Assembly (NCBI GenBank): GCA_007117235.1
Contig: SKGY01000001.1
Location: forward strand, 1 to 9,305
Origin: Balneolaceae bacterium
GTDB lineage: Bacteria; Bacteroidota; Rhodothermia; Balneolales; Balneolaceae
Reading direction: 5' to 3'
Length of the DNA: 9,305 nt
Position numbers and translations under genes: made by a program. The notes below the pieces were generated by a model, which saw only the letters and a list, made by a program, of their open reading frames with translations, was not told where the DNA came from and did no database searches. Positions 1 to 7,194 of this stretch are shown one piece after another (position 1 is the first letter of the stretch; every line of letters begins with the position of its first letter).

Positions 1-558
1 ACCGGTCAATAGTTCATTATCTGCCTGATCTATAGCCTCAATTCGAAGCGGAATACCGTCAGCGCTTACGTAAATAAAAACTTCAAAAAAAACAGAGAAG
101 ACGTCCGTTGATGTTAGCGTTATTTTTGTCTCGCCACTGCTTAACAACTCTTCCCTCGCTGTGAAATCATCCTGAACACCTTGAAGCATCCTTGATGGTG
201 CAAAGTCATCTTCTTCTTCGACATAATCACTGATAATAACCCGATTTTTTGAGCCGTCATAAACCGTTGAAAAGTCACCATCAACAACTACCTGTTGCAG
301 ATCACCTTCAATTTTATATCGATTTTTGCCGATCCAGATTTGGCCATCTGTACGTTGAGATTCTCCTGTAAACGAATCATTATACTCATGACTGAATTGA
401 GCAGTGAAGACTTTACCCTCTTCAAATAACTGTTTGACCCGGTCAAATGCAGGCGTATCAGATTGCTGAGCGGATAAACCCTGAGCAGATATGGCTGTAA
501 ATAAAAATACAGATCCAACCAGTAACGTATTAAAGACCCAATTCCTGGAAAATATCAT
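1..558 (-). CDS. lolA: LolA-like outer-membrane lipoprotein carrier protein, 3' end cut by window edge
   Basis: The first 186 residues are visible and the reading frame runs off the left edge. The N-terminus (MIFSRNWVFNTLLVGSVFLF, then TAISAQGLSAQ) is a typical Sec signal peptide: a basic residue, a hydrophobic core of about 15 residues, and possible cleavage after A25 or A30. The mature part matches the LolA style: an early F-x-A-x-F-x-H segment (51-57), then G-Q-I-W-I-G-K-N-R-Y-K-I-E (72-84), VVVDGDFSTVYD (90-101) and a later F-x-P-S-R-M segment. LolA is known as a periplasmic chaperone that carries lipoproteins from LolCDE to the outer membrane. The ATG at 558 is supported by an in-frame TAG immediately upstream and a GAGGAGG 9 bases before it. 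The start lies inside the ftsK 3' end (29-bp overlap), which suggests translational coupling. A LolA gene behind ftsK is a recurrent arrangement in Bacteroidota. Substrate specificity cannot be seen here. Confidence 0.82.
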   Translation of the reverse strand, partial: MIFSRNWVFNTLLVGSVFLFTAISAQGLSAQQSDTPAFDRVKQLFEEGKVFTAQFSHEYNDSFTGESQRTDGQIWIGKNRYKIEGDLQQVVVDGDFSTVYDGSKNRVIISDYVEEEDDFAPSRMLQGVQDDFTAREELLSSGETKITLTSTDVFSVFFEVFIYVSADGIPLRIEAIDQADNELLTG

Positions 559-3001
559 CTAATTCATCCTCCTCAGTTATTTTCACATCTCTTGCCGTGC
601 TGCCCTGATAAGGACCAACCACTCCGGCATTAAACAGTTGGTCAACAATTCTACCCGCCCGGTTATAACCTATCTTCAATTTCCGCTGTAATAGTGACAC
701 TGATCCCTGTTGATGCAGAACAACAATTTTCGCGGCATCTTTAAACAGTTCGTCAATATCATCTAAAGGATCGGGAATTCCCGAGCTCTCTTCTTGAACC
801 ACAGGAAGCATGAAAGGTTTCTTGTACCCTGACTGTGACCCTATGAATGAGGTAATTTTTTCAACCTCCGGGGTGTCAACATATGCGTTCTGAATCCTGG
901 TCATTCCTGCACCGTTGGTAAACAGCATATCGCCCCGGCCTACCAGCTGGTCGGCGCCACCCGTATCCAGAATTGTTCTTGAATCTACTTTCGATGCAAC
1001 CTGATAAGCAATCCGAGCCGGAAAGTTTGCCTTAATGGTTCCTGTAATAACATTAACGGATGGGCGCTGAGTTGCCACAACAAGATGAATTCCAATTGCC
1101 CTGGCCAACTGGGCAAGACGCGCTATCGGCTCTTCAATCTGTTTACCGGCTGTCATCATAAGATCAGCCAGCTCGTCAATAATCACAACGATATATGGTA
1201 AATGGCGGTGACCTAAATCTTCATCAAGTTCACCGGTCTTGAATTTCTCGTTGTAAGATTTAATATCCCGTACCATAGCCATCTTCAACAGGTCGTAACG
1301 CTCGTCCATCTCTTTGGTAACACTCTCCAAAGTTTCAAGCGCCAGACTTGTGTCAGTTACAATCGGCTCTTCTGCTCCCGGGAGTACTGCCAGAAAGTGG
1401 TTTTGAATATTTCTGTAGAGAGAGAGTTCGATCTTTTTGGGATCAATCAGCACAAACTTCAAATTGTCAGGATGACACTTATACAGCAGGCAGGTGATGA
1501 TCGTATTAATACCGACCGATTTACCTGAACCTGTTGCACCTGCAATAAGCAGGTGAGGCATTCGGGTAAGGTCAATCATGAACACTTCATTCTCGATAGT
1601 TTTGCCAAAGGCAACGGGCAGGTCGTAGTCGGTTTCAACAAACTTTTTAGTATTTATTACTGACTTGATATACACCGTTTCACGCGTGCTGTTCGGCACT
1701 TCAATACCTACAGCAGAGCGGCCAGGAATGGGCGCAATGATTCGCAACCCATGAGCTGCGGTGGCCATTTTAAGATCATTGGCATAACTCTCTATCTTAC
1801 TAATCTTCACTTCAGGTGAAGGCTCTAGTTCGTACAGAGTAACGGTAGGGCCTACAATCGCATTAATACTGAGAATCTCAATCTTGTGACGTTTCAGTTT
1901 ATCGAGAATGATGCGTTTGTTCTCTTTAATCTCTTCAAGGTCTACTTCATTACCTTCATTTGGTGGAGCCTCAAGAAGGTCTATACCCGGAAATTTGTAC
2001 TTAATAACCGGTACCTCTTTTGCTTTATCCTTATTGATTCTATCAAGCTCTTTTTCACTTGCCTCTTCATCACCCTCACCTACAAACACAGAAATTTCTA
2101 CATCATCATCGTCGTCATCACTAACAGCCTCTTGTTTCTTCTCAAGTATGGCTCTTGGTGGTTTTTTTTCGAGTTCTGCACTCTCTTTCTTCTTCTGCTC
2201 TACACGCTCTAAATCTTCTTTCTGAGAGCGTTCTACAATATCTTCAATCGATGATTCCTGCTGCTTGCCACTCTTCTCCTCTGCTTTTTGCTGATGTTCT
2301 TTTTTGAGAGCAGCTTCTGCTTTTTGTTGCTGCTTAATAGCTTCTTTTTCCTCTTTTTCACGAGCTTTTTTCTCCTTTCGCTCTGCGGCTCTATCTCTAA
2401 AACCTGAGCTCCACCCTTTGAGAGCATCAATCGTTTTTTGGAGATCTCTATCCACTAAAATCAGAAGTGACGCGAATAGCAATACAAATAGAATTATTAT
2501 GGAACCAATTCCTGTAAAGTTCTGAAGTATCTGCGCGACCGAAATACCGGAATGACCACTCCATGCAAGTGAGTAAGCTTCGTACTCATTGTAAAACCAA
2601 CCAATAAGCGTTGAGGTCAGTACCATCATCCAGACACCGTAGGCAAGTGGCCAGCCTAGATTAGACAACTCTTTTTGGCGAAAAATATACCAACCAATTG
2701 AAGCTATCAGAATTGGGACAAAGATACTTGTGTAGCCAAACAGTGTGTTAACAAAGAAGTATGAGATATACGCCCCGATAACACCCAGCCAATTTTCAAC
2801 TCGTAGAGCCGGTCCTTGATCTACCTGAAAAAGTGAACTACCGGATAGCGATTTTACTATACTGTAGTCGTTGGGGTTATATGACGATATACTGAGCAAC
2901 AATAATACCGCCACAGACATAATGAGTATACCCGCAACTTCCATCTTGCGTGTCTCATTAAAGCTGCTTAAAAACGTATTTTCCTGTATCTTTTTCGCCA
3001 T
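530..3001 (-). CDS. ftsK: DNA translocase FtsK/SpoIIIE
   Basis: This is an 823-residue septum-anchored ATPase that pumps double-stranded DNA to resolve chromosomes at division. The N-terminus has four to five hydrophobic segments (about 22-39, 71-88, 91-107, 117-135, 165-184). A K/E/Q-rich, probably coiled-coil linker covers 203-330 and includes a run of six Asp at 295-300. The motor begins near YKFPGIDLLE (335). It carries Walker A GATGSGKS at about 488-495 and Walker B VVIIDELADL at about 604-613, followed by LARAIGIHLVVATQRPSV. A C-terminal winged-helix gamma domain lies at about 746-808 (KIGYNRAGRIVDQLF); in the family it reads KOPS-type DNA motifs. The chosen ATG at 3001 gives MAKKIQENTF and lies 1 bp after the upstream stop. 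An in-frame ATG at 3022 (MELSQFKMAKK) is a credible alternative that overlaps comB. The linker is short, as in FtsK/SpoIIIE proteins outside the enterics. Function is confident; the start is moderately so. Confidence 0.96.
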   Translation of the reverse strand: MAKKIQENTFLSSFNETRKMEVAGILIMSVAVLLLLSISSYNPNDYSIVKSLSGSSLFQVDQGPALRVENWLGVIGAYISYFFVNTLFGYTSIFVPILIASIGWYIFRQKELSNLGWPLAYGVWMMVLTSTLIGWFYNEYEAYSLAWSGHSGISVAQILQNFTGIGSIIILFVLLFASLLILVDRDLQKTIDALKGWSSGFRDRAAERKEKKAREKEEKEAIKQQQKAEAALKKEHQQKAEEKSGKQQESSIEDIVERSQKEDLERVEQKKKESAELEKKPPRAILEKKQEAVSDDDDDDVEISVFVGEGDEEASEKELDRINKDKAKEVPVIKYKFPGIDLLEAPPNEGNEVDLEEIKENKRIILDKLKRHKIEILSINAIVGPTVTLYELEPSPEVKISKIESYANDLKMATAAHGLRIIAPIPGRSAVGIEVPNSTRETVYIKSVINTKKFVETDYDLPVAFGKTIENEVFMIDLTRMPHLLIAGATGSGKSVGINTIITCLLYKCHPDNLKFVLIDPKKIELSLYRNIQNHFLAVLPGAEEPIVTDTSLALETLESVTKEMDERYDLLKMAMVRDIKSYNEKFKTGELDEDLGHRHLPYIVVIIDELADLMMTAGKQIEEPIARLAQLARAIGIHLVVATQRPSVNVITGTIKANFPARIAYQVASKVDSRTILDTGGADQLVGRGDMLFTNGAGMTRIQNAYVDTPEVEKITSFIGSQSGYKKPFMLPVVQEESSGIPDPLDDIDELFKDAAKIVVLHQQGSVSLLQRKLKIGYNRAGRIVDQLFNAGVVGPYQGSTARDVKITEEDELDDIFQELGL
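568..574 (-). promoter_or_regulatory. Ribosome binding site (GAGGAGG) for the lolA-like gene
   Basis: GAGGAGG on the minus strand sits 9 bases upstream of the ATG at 558, inside the last codons of ftsK. It settles the start of the LolA-like gene, because an in-frame TAG directly precedes that ATG. It is unusual here: I see no comparable Shine-Dalgarno sequence before the other starts in the window. Confidence 0.6.
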
Positions 3002-3002
3002 C

Positions 3003-3731
3003 TTAAATTGAGATAATTCCATCTTTGAGTATTGGTAACAGATCACATGAATCTGTTGTGCAGCAATACTCTATATCATCTAAACCGATAAGTTCTTTCA
3101 GCCTTGATGCATGGTTTGTCTGTTTGATCACTGAAGGTATATCATCCATATACTTCTGATAAATTCCAAACGCAACTCTTGCACCATCCAGAGCATCTTC
3201 AGTCAGCTCTCCATCACAAAGATTGTGAATGATCGCCCCTGCCAAAAGAGTATCCTCAAGCGCCAGTCTACCTTTCCAGCCTGCACACAGCAGTACTATC
3301 TCATGTGATTCATCTCTTAACGCCTCGATAACCCTGTTCAGATTTAAAAAGGACGCTATATAAATTGAGGCAGAACCAAGTGACTTCTTAATTGCTTTAG
3401 TGCCATTGGTTGTATTAAAGATCAGAGTTTTACCACCTATTACCTCAGGAGTGTACTCAAGTGGTGAGTTACCAAGATCATAACCCTCAATTTTCACGCC
3501 GTCTTTTTCACCACATAGCAGATAGTTATCAGAATCAACACTTTGTGAAATCCGGCTTGCCTCACCCATGTCTTCAACAGGTATAACTCCCTTGGCACCA
3601 TTTTTTAAAGCTGTAACAATGGTTGATGTAGCTCTTAATACATCTATAACTACAACCACTTTATTTCTAAGCTCGTCCTCCTGAAAAGAGAGTGATGAGA
3701 AGAAAACATCTATTTTATTTTGACTGTGCAT
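3003..3731 (-). CDS. comB: ComB-family 2-phosphosulfolactate phosphatase
   Basis: The 242-residue protein fits the usual ComB length. Family motifs appear in order: VVVVIDVLRATST (25-37, with the conserved Asp), GEKDGVKIEGYDLGNSP (74-90), FNTTNGTKA (105-113), LLCAGWKGRLALED (147-160) and SRLKELIGLDDIEYC (209-223). The characterised family members are Mg-dependent acid phosphatases that convert (R)-2-phospho-3-sulfolactate to 3-sulfolactate. This is a step towards coenzyme M in methanogens and towards sulfolactate in some bacteria. No phosphosulfolactate synthase (ComA) or sulfolactate dehydrogenase is in the window, so the physiological substrate here is unknown. The gene starts 5 bp after the gcvT stop and ends 1 bp before the chosen ftsK start, so it is probably translated from the same transcript. 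No Shine-Dalgarno is visible before the ATG. The family assignment is strong; the pathway role is inference. Confidence 0.9.
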   Translation of the reverse strand: MHSQNKIDVFFSSLSFQEDELRNKVVVVIDVLRATSTIVTALKNGAKGVIPVEDMGEASRISQSVDSDNYLLCGEKDGVKIEGYDLGNSPLEYTPEVIGGKTLIFNTTNGTKAIKKSLGSASIYIASFLNLNRVIEALRDESHEIVLLCAGWKGRLALEDTLLAGAIIHNLCDGELTEDALDGARVAFGIYQKYMDDIPSVIKQTNHASRLKELIGLDDIEYCCTTDSCDLLPILKDGIISI

Positions 3732-3736
3732 TCGAT

Positions 3737-4834
3737 TTATTTTTTATAAAAAGGAGGAGCTGTAACCTTAGCCTCAACTTTTTTCTTTCTGATCTGAATA
3801 TATACCGTTTCATCCTGTACTGCTTTTCCAATTGATATATATCCCATTCCTATACCTTTATCCAAAGAAATGGATTGTGTTCCACTGGTTACAAATCCAA
3901 TTTTATTATCTGACTCATCCACGATTTCATAACCCGATCTGGGCACATTTCTTGGCTCTGAAATTACAAAGCCCATCAATTTTCTTTCGAGTCCATTTTC
4001 TTTTTGCTTTAAAAGTGCCTCGCGGCCTACAAAATCACCTTTATCGAGTTTGGTCAGCCAGCCCATTCTTGCCTCAAGAGGATTGGTCTCTTTAGTAATG
4101 TCATTGCCATATAATGCGTATCCCATTTCAAGACGCAATGTATCTCTGGCTCCTAACCCTGCGGGCTCAAGACCAAATTCATCACCGGCTTCAAAAAGTT
4201 TATTCCAGATGTTGACCGGGTCACACTTAGTGGTATCAATGTACAACTCAAACCCTTTCTCACCGGTATAGCCTGTGGCAGAGATAATCACATCTTTTTC
4301 ACCGGCAACTGAACCGGTTTCAAATGTATAAAATTTAATCCCGGATACATCAGTGTCTGTTAGTTTTTGGAGAATATTTACCGATTCAGGTCCTTGTAGT
4401 GCAAGCAATGCAATTTCTTCAGATCGATTTTCTATCTCAGCATTCATCGAGTTTTGTGATACAACCCAATCCCAGTCTTTCTCTATGTTTGATCCGTTCA
4501 CTACAAGCATGTAATTATTTTCGTCAATCATGTACACCAAAAGATCATCAACTATACCTCCATTCTCATAGCACATTGCAGAATACTGCGCTTTACCCGG
4601 CTCAAGTTTCGACGCATCATTTATTGTCACTTTTTGAATAAGGTTGAGTGCCTCAGAGCCTTTTACAATAAACTCTCCCATGTGTGACACATCAAACAGT
4701 CCCGCTCGTTCTCTTACAGCATGGTGCTCCTGTTTAATTCCGGCGTATTGAACGGGCATTTCAAAGCCCCCAAAGTCAATGAGTTTCGCGCCCTTTTTTT
4801 CGTGCTGATCGTAAAAAATAGTTCGTTTGAGCAT
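3737..4834 (-). CDS. gcvT: Aminomethyltransferase (glycine cleavage system T protein)
   Basis: T protein takes the aminomethyl group from lipoylated H protein and transfers the one-carbon unit to tetrahydrofolate, releasing ammonia and giving 5,10-methylene-THF in the cytoplasm. The 365-residue length is standard. Signature segments are intact: [10 protein letters not shown] (21-30), FDVSHMGEF (47-55), GKAQYSAM (80-87), [10 protein letters not shown] (92-101, containing the catalytic-type Asp at 96 or 97), [11 protein letters not shown] (113-123), LLALQGPE (143-150), [11 protein letters not shown] (188-198), [20 protein letters not shown] (226-245) and VPRSGYEI (297-304). The C-terminal barrel ends in APPFYKK. 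Other glycine-cleavage genes (gcvP, gcvH) are absent from the window, so the system is probably dispersed, as is common. The ATG at 4834 lies 9 bp after the cupin stop with no clear Shine-Dalgarno. The extra upstream product and downstream comB make a co-transcribed block of unrelated functions. Confidence 0.96.
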   Translation of the reverse strand: MLKRTIFYDQHEKKGAKLIDFGGFEMPVQYAGIKQEHHAVRERAGLFDVSHMGEFIVKGSEALNLIQKVTINDASKLEPGKAQYSAMCYENGGIVDDLLVYMIDENNYMLVVNGSNIEKDWDWVVSQNSMNAEIENRSEEIALLALQGPESVNILQKLTDTDVSGIKFYTFETGSVAGEKDVIISATGYTGEKGFELYIDTTKCDPVNIWNKLFEAGDEFGLEPAGLGARDTLRLEMGYALYGNDITKETNPLEARMGWLTKLDKGDFVGREALLKQKENGLERKLMGFVISEPRNVPRSGYEIVDESDNKIGFVTSGTQSISLDKGIGMGYISIGKAVQDETVYIQIRKKKVEAKVTAPPFYKK

Positions 4835-4843
4835 AGTTGTAAA

Positions 4844-5227
4844 TTAGTCGTTTTCTCGGTTCACAGTTTCGTTAGAATATGCCGGAATACAGATTGCCCA
4901 ATATTCGGCCGGCTCTTTAAACGGGTTTGAATATCGTACTTTTTGATGTTTATGTGCGATAAAAGGTTGATTTGGTTGTAGATCTACTATATCGCCACTA
5001 ATCTCTACCCGCATTTTACCTGACAATACAATTGTAATCTCATCAAATTCAGGAGTTTGAATAGGTTCACCCCAACCCGATGGAGCAACCATCTTTGCAA
5101 CAGAAGTTAGTGTCGTTCCACTGTTCACCAATCCAATAAATTCTTCGATTACCTTATCACCCGGTACCGGTATTTTTGTCGATTTTTTAGCGAGCGTATA
5201 AGCACCCGTTTTTTTAATGTCCGCCAT
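4844..5227 (-). CDS. Small cupin-fold protein, function unknown, canonical metal His residues not conserved
   Basis: This 127-residue protein reads as a single conserved beta-barrel of the cupin_2 type and has no signal peptide. Canonical cupin motif 1 (G-x5-H-x-H-x3-E-x6-G) can be overlaid on G51 ... Q57-T-P59 ... E63 ... G70: the Glu and both Gly are kept, while the two His positions are Gln and Pro. Motif 2 (QPFIAHKHQKVRYSNP, 87-102) has H92 and H94, but neither sits at the usual H-x3-N spacing from N101. Standard metal binding is therefore doubtful, though H92 or H94 could contribute. The C-terminal segment EYWAICIPAYSNETVNRE resembles the ending of many small uncharacterised cupins. It is the first gene of the leftward run and starts at the divergent intergenic region. 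A sensing or small-molecule-binding role is possible, but I cannot assign a substrate or reaction. It is probably a real gene, given its intact frame and neat spacing. Confidence 0.78.
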   Translation of the reverse strand: MADIKKTGAYTLAKKSTKIPVPGDKVIEEFIGLVNSGTTLTSVAKMVAPSGWGEPIQTPEFDEITIVLSGKMRVEISGDIVDLQPNQPFIAHKHQKVRYSNPFKEPAEYWAICIPAYSNETVNREND

Positions 5228-5264
5228 CTGTTTCGTTTTTCACATTACGTTTACGATGATACGT

Positions 5265-5272
5265 TATCTTTG
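5265..5272 (+). promoter_or_regulatory. Second putative -7 box (TATCTTTG), distal copy
   Basis: This is an identical octamer 65 bp upstream of the proximal box, within the same 11-base sequence TTATCTTTGAA. If active on the plus strand it would give an mrp leader of about 90 bases. No good -33 element is visible: only a T-run at about 5235-5239 lies at roughly the right distance. It may be a second promoter, half of a regulator site, or chance. Confidence 0.25.
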
Positions 5273-5329
5273 AATTTCCACTGAAACGGACAGGTTAACT
5301 AATGCATTTAGTTTCCCTTCATTTCTGAT

Positions 5330-5337
5330 TATCTTTG
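5330..5337 (+). promoter_or_regulatory. Putative -7 promoter box (TATCTTTG) for the mrp operon
   Basis: TATCTTTG matches the TAnnTTTG -7 consensus described for the Bacteroidota primary sigma factor. A start site a few bases downstream would give a leader of roughly 25 bases before the mrp ATG at 5370. The -33 side is weak: TTTAG near 5307-5311 is at plausible spacing but does not match TTG well. The leader has no Shine-Dalgarno, which is usual in this phylum. Confidence 0.45.
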
Positions 5338-5369
5338 AAAGGTAACAATTTCAAGCACGCAAAACATTT

Positions 5370-6503
5370 ATGTCTATTCACAAAGAACAGATTAAGAGCG
5401 CTCTATCACAAGTTCTTCATCCCACATACGAAAAAGATTTAATCTCACTCAATTTAATCCAGGATCTCATCATTCAGGACAAATACGTGGCATTTACATT
5501 GGAAATGCCAAAAAAAGATGACAGCCTTGCTGAACATCTCAAGAAAGAGTGTACAACCGCCATCCATAAGTTTGTAGATAAAGAAGCTATTCTTGATATA
5601 ACTGTCGGAATTAATATCTCCAGACAGCGAGAACTGGAAGGAGACGATCCGGCCGCAAATCAACCCAAGCAACCTGAATCAACTCCCGTTTTACCCGGTG
5701 TTAAAAACGTTATTGCTGTGGCCTCGGGTAAAGGCGGTGTGGGTAAATCAACCGTAGCTGCAAATCTTGCTGTGGCACTTTCTCAATCAGGTGCAAAAGT
5801 TGGCTTGCTTGACACTGACATCTACGGACCAAGCGTACCCACGATGTTTAATGTTACAGAAAGACCCAGCATTACCACAAAGAAGAAATTAGTACCTATT
5901 GAGAAACATGGCGTACATCTGGTTTCTATGGGCTTTTTGGTAGATACCGATCAGGCGATGATCTGGCGCGGACCGATGGTAACAAGCGCCGTAAAACAGT
6001 TTATGCAGGAGGTTGAGTGGGGTGAGCTGGACTATCTGATATTAGACCTTCCTCCGGGAACCGGCGACATTCAGCTTACGATTGTTCAAACAGTACCGTT
6101 GACCGGTGCAGTGATTGTATCAACCCCGCAAACAGTGGCACTTGATGATGCCCGAAAAGGCGTTGCCATGTTTAGTAAGGTGAATGTTCCTGTTTTGGGT
6201 ATTGTGGAAAATATGGCCTACTTCGTGCCTGATGATGCCCCCGAGAAAAAGTATTACATCTTCGGAAAGCATGGAGCACGAAAATTGGCGCAAAAATTGG
6301 AGGTTCCATTTTTGGGAGAAATACCTCTGCGTGAACAGATTCGGGAGACAAGTGATTCCGGAACCCCTGTTGTAGCTGCTGACCCTACATCACCCGCAGC
6401 CGTTGGACTTATTGAGATTGCAAACAGAGTTCGGCAAGCAGTAGATATTCAGAATCAACAGGGAGAATCGTCGGAAAAAATTGAAATCACGATTAGACCA
6501 TAA
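5370..6503 (+). CDS. mrp: Mrp/ApbC-type iron-sulfur cluster carrier ATPase with N-terminal MIP18 domain
   Basis: This 377-residue cytoplasmic P-loop ATPase belongs to the family that binds and hands over Fe-S clusters to apoproteins. Residues 4-80 form a MIP18 (DUF59) domain, and a Pro/Gln-rich linker at about 92-108 leads to a MinD/ParA-like ATPase. The deviant Walker A SGKGGVGKST lies at 119-128, with LLDTDIYGPSVPTM (146-159) and switch/Walker B DYLILDLPPGTGD (221-233). VENMAYF (279-285) marks the Mrp family. Many Mrp proteins carry a CPxC cluster ligand pair just after that motif. Here the segment reads VPDDAPEKKYYIFGKHG and has no Cys. The protein's only visible Cys is C61 in the MIP18 domain. 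From memory, Bacteroidota Mrp proteins share this trait. The ATG at 5370 fits the leader and the known N-terminal style. It is the first gene of a three-gene plus-strand unit. Confidence 0.93.
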   Translation: MSIHKEQIKSALSQVLHPTYEKDLISLNLIQDLIIQDKYVAFTLEMPKKDDSLAEHLKKECTTAIHKFVDKEAILDITVGINISRQRELEGDDPAANQPKQPESTPVLPGVKNVIAVASGKGGVGKSTVAANLAVALSQSGAKVGLLDTDIYGPSVPTMFNVTERPSITTKKKLVPIEKHGVHLVSMGFLVDTDQAMIWRGPMVTSAVKQFMQEVEWGELDYLILDLPPGTGDIQLTIVQTVPLTGAVIVSTPQTVALDDARKGVAMFSKVNVPVLGIVENMAYFVPDDAPEKKYYIFGKHGARKLAQKLEVPFLGEIPLREQIRETSDSGTPVVAADPTSPAAVGLIEIANRVRQAVDIQNQQGESSEKIEITIRP

Positions 6504-6517
6504 CGATACCATAACTT

Positions 6518-7186
6518 ATGGAAAAACCCTCTTTCATTCCGCTTAAAGAGTATGAGCAATATTCTGAATCTGAGATGATTGAGAGGTCTGAATGGATTAT
6601 GAAAGAGTTACAGCGGAGACGCTCTGTTCGTGATTTTTCTTCCAAGCCTATACCCCCAAAAGTGATTGAACACTGTTTGACTGCAGCAGGCACTGCTCCA
6701 AACGGTGCTAATTTACAGCCCTGGCACTTTGTGGTTATCACCGACCCAAAAATCAAGAAAAAGGTTAGGGAAGCTGCAGAAATTGAGGAGAAGCAATTTT
6801 ATGAGAGCCGGGCCGGTGAAGAGTGGCTTGACGACCTTCATCCTCTTGGCACAGATCACAATAAACCGTTTCTGGAGAGTGCGCCGGCGCTGATTGCTAT
6901 CTTTTCTCAATCATATGGGCTAAAAAATGACGGTAGTAAAAAGAAGCACTATTACGTAAAAGAGTCCGTTGGAATTGCAACCGGTATGCTGATAACAGCA
7001 CTCCACCACTCAGGGCTAGCCACGCTTACACACACGCCGAGTCCTATGGGATTTTTAACGGAAATTTTAAAACGCCCTGAAAATGAGAGAGCATTTTTAT
7101 TGCTGGTAGTCGGCTACCCCGCTGATGATGCTACGGTACCGGATATTGAAAAGAAAAGTCTGGAAGAAATAGCAACATTTAAGTAG
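6518..7186 (+). CDS. Iodotyrosine deiodinase-like FMN flavoprotein (nitroreductase superfamily)
   Basis: The 222-residue protein has the nitroreductase fold. FMN phosphate-contacting residues lie in QRRRSVRDF (32-40), followed by [16 protein letters not shown] (58-73). It aligns along its length with human iodotyrosine deiodinase as I recall that sequence. The alignment includes the lid segment [11 protein letters not shown] ... EWL and [22 protein letters not shown] and [16 protein letters not shown] near the end. The three residues that clamp the halotyrosine zwitterion in the human enzyme (Glu157, Tyr161, Lys182) fall on E91, Y95 and K116 with exact spacing. The Thr that contacts flavin N5 corresponds to T173. 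Members reductively dehalogenate iodo-, bromo- or chlorotyrosine and are normally dimers. Bacterial homologues are known, for example from Haliscomenobacter. The human N-terminal membrane anchor is absent, so this form should be soluble. It lies 14 bp after mrp. The physiological substrate and electron donor are unknown. Confidence 0.85.
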   Translation: MEKPSFIPLKEYEQYSESEMIERSEWIMKELQRRRSVRDFSSKPIPPKVIEHCLTAAGTAPNGANLQPWHFVVITDPKIKKKVREAAEIEEKQFYESRAGEEWLDDLHPLGTDHNKPFLESAPALIAIFSQSYGLKNDGSKKKHYYVKESVGIATGMLITALHHSGLATLTHTPSPMGFLTEILKRPENERAFLLLVVGYPADDATVPDIEKKSLEEIATFK

Positions 7187-7194
7187 TCTATACT

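Larger units (their letters stand above)
5228..5369. promoter_or_regulatory. Divergent intergenic region between the cupin and mrp operons
   Basis: This 142-bp stretch separates two head-to-head transcription units and must hold promoters for both, unless the leftward one lies further upstream. It is AT-rich and contains two copies of TTATCTTTGAA (5264-5274 and 5329-5339). Each can be read on the plus strand as a Bacteroidota-type -7 box. For the leftward unit I see only a weak sigma70-like pair on the minus strand: TTGAAA (complement of 5349-5354) and GATAAT (complement of 5328-5333), spaced 15 bp. That spacing is short and the second box overlaps the plus-strand element, so I do not call it separately. 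Confidence 0.6.

Noticed and set aside
288..518. 76-codon minus-strand frame overlapping the lolA-like gene
   Set aside because: The frame starting at 558 has a signal peptide, LolA-like motifs and a ribosome site; this one has none and is out of frame with it.
1886..2225. Open plus-strand frames (105 and 108 codons) opposite the FtsK linker
   Set aside because: They are Ser-rich and Phe/Leu-rich ghosts of the K/E/D-rich linker on the other strand, with no promoter, no recognisable domain and biased composition explained by the FtsK codons.
2233..2430. Lys/Arg-rich 65-codon minus-strand frame inside ftsK
   Set aside because: It lies in another frame of the purine-rich linker on the same strand; the FtsK frame is intact through it, so there is no need for a second product.
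3751..3760. AAGGAGGAGC on the plus strand, resembling a ribosome binding site
   Set aside because: It is the complement of the conserved APPFYKK end of gcvT and no plus-strand start with a credible gene follows.
6498..6515. CCATAAC-GATA-CCATAAC direct repeat between mrp and the deiodinase-like gene
   Set aside because: Seven-base copies across a stop codon and a 14-bp gap are easily chance; no further copies were noticed.
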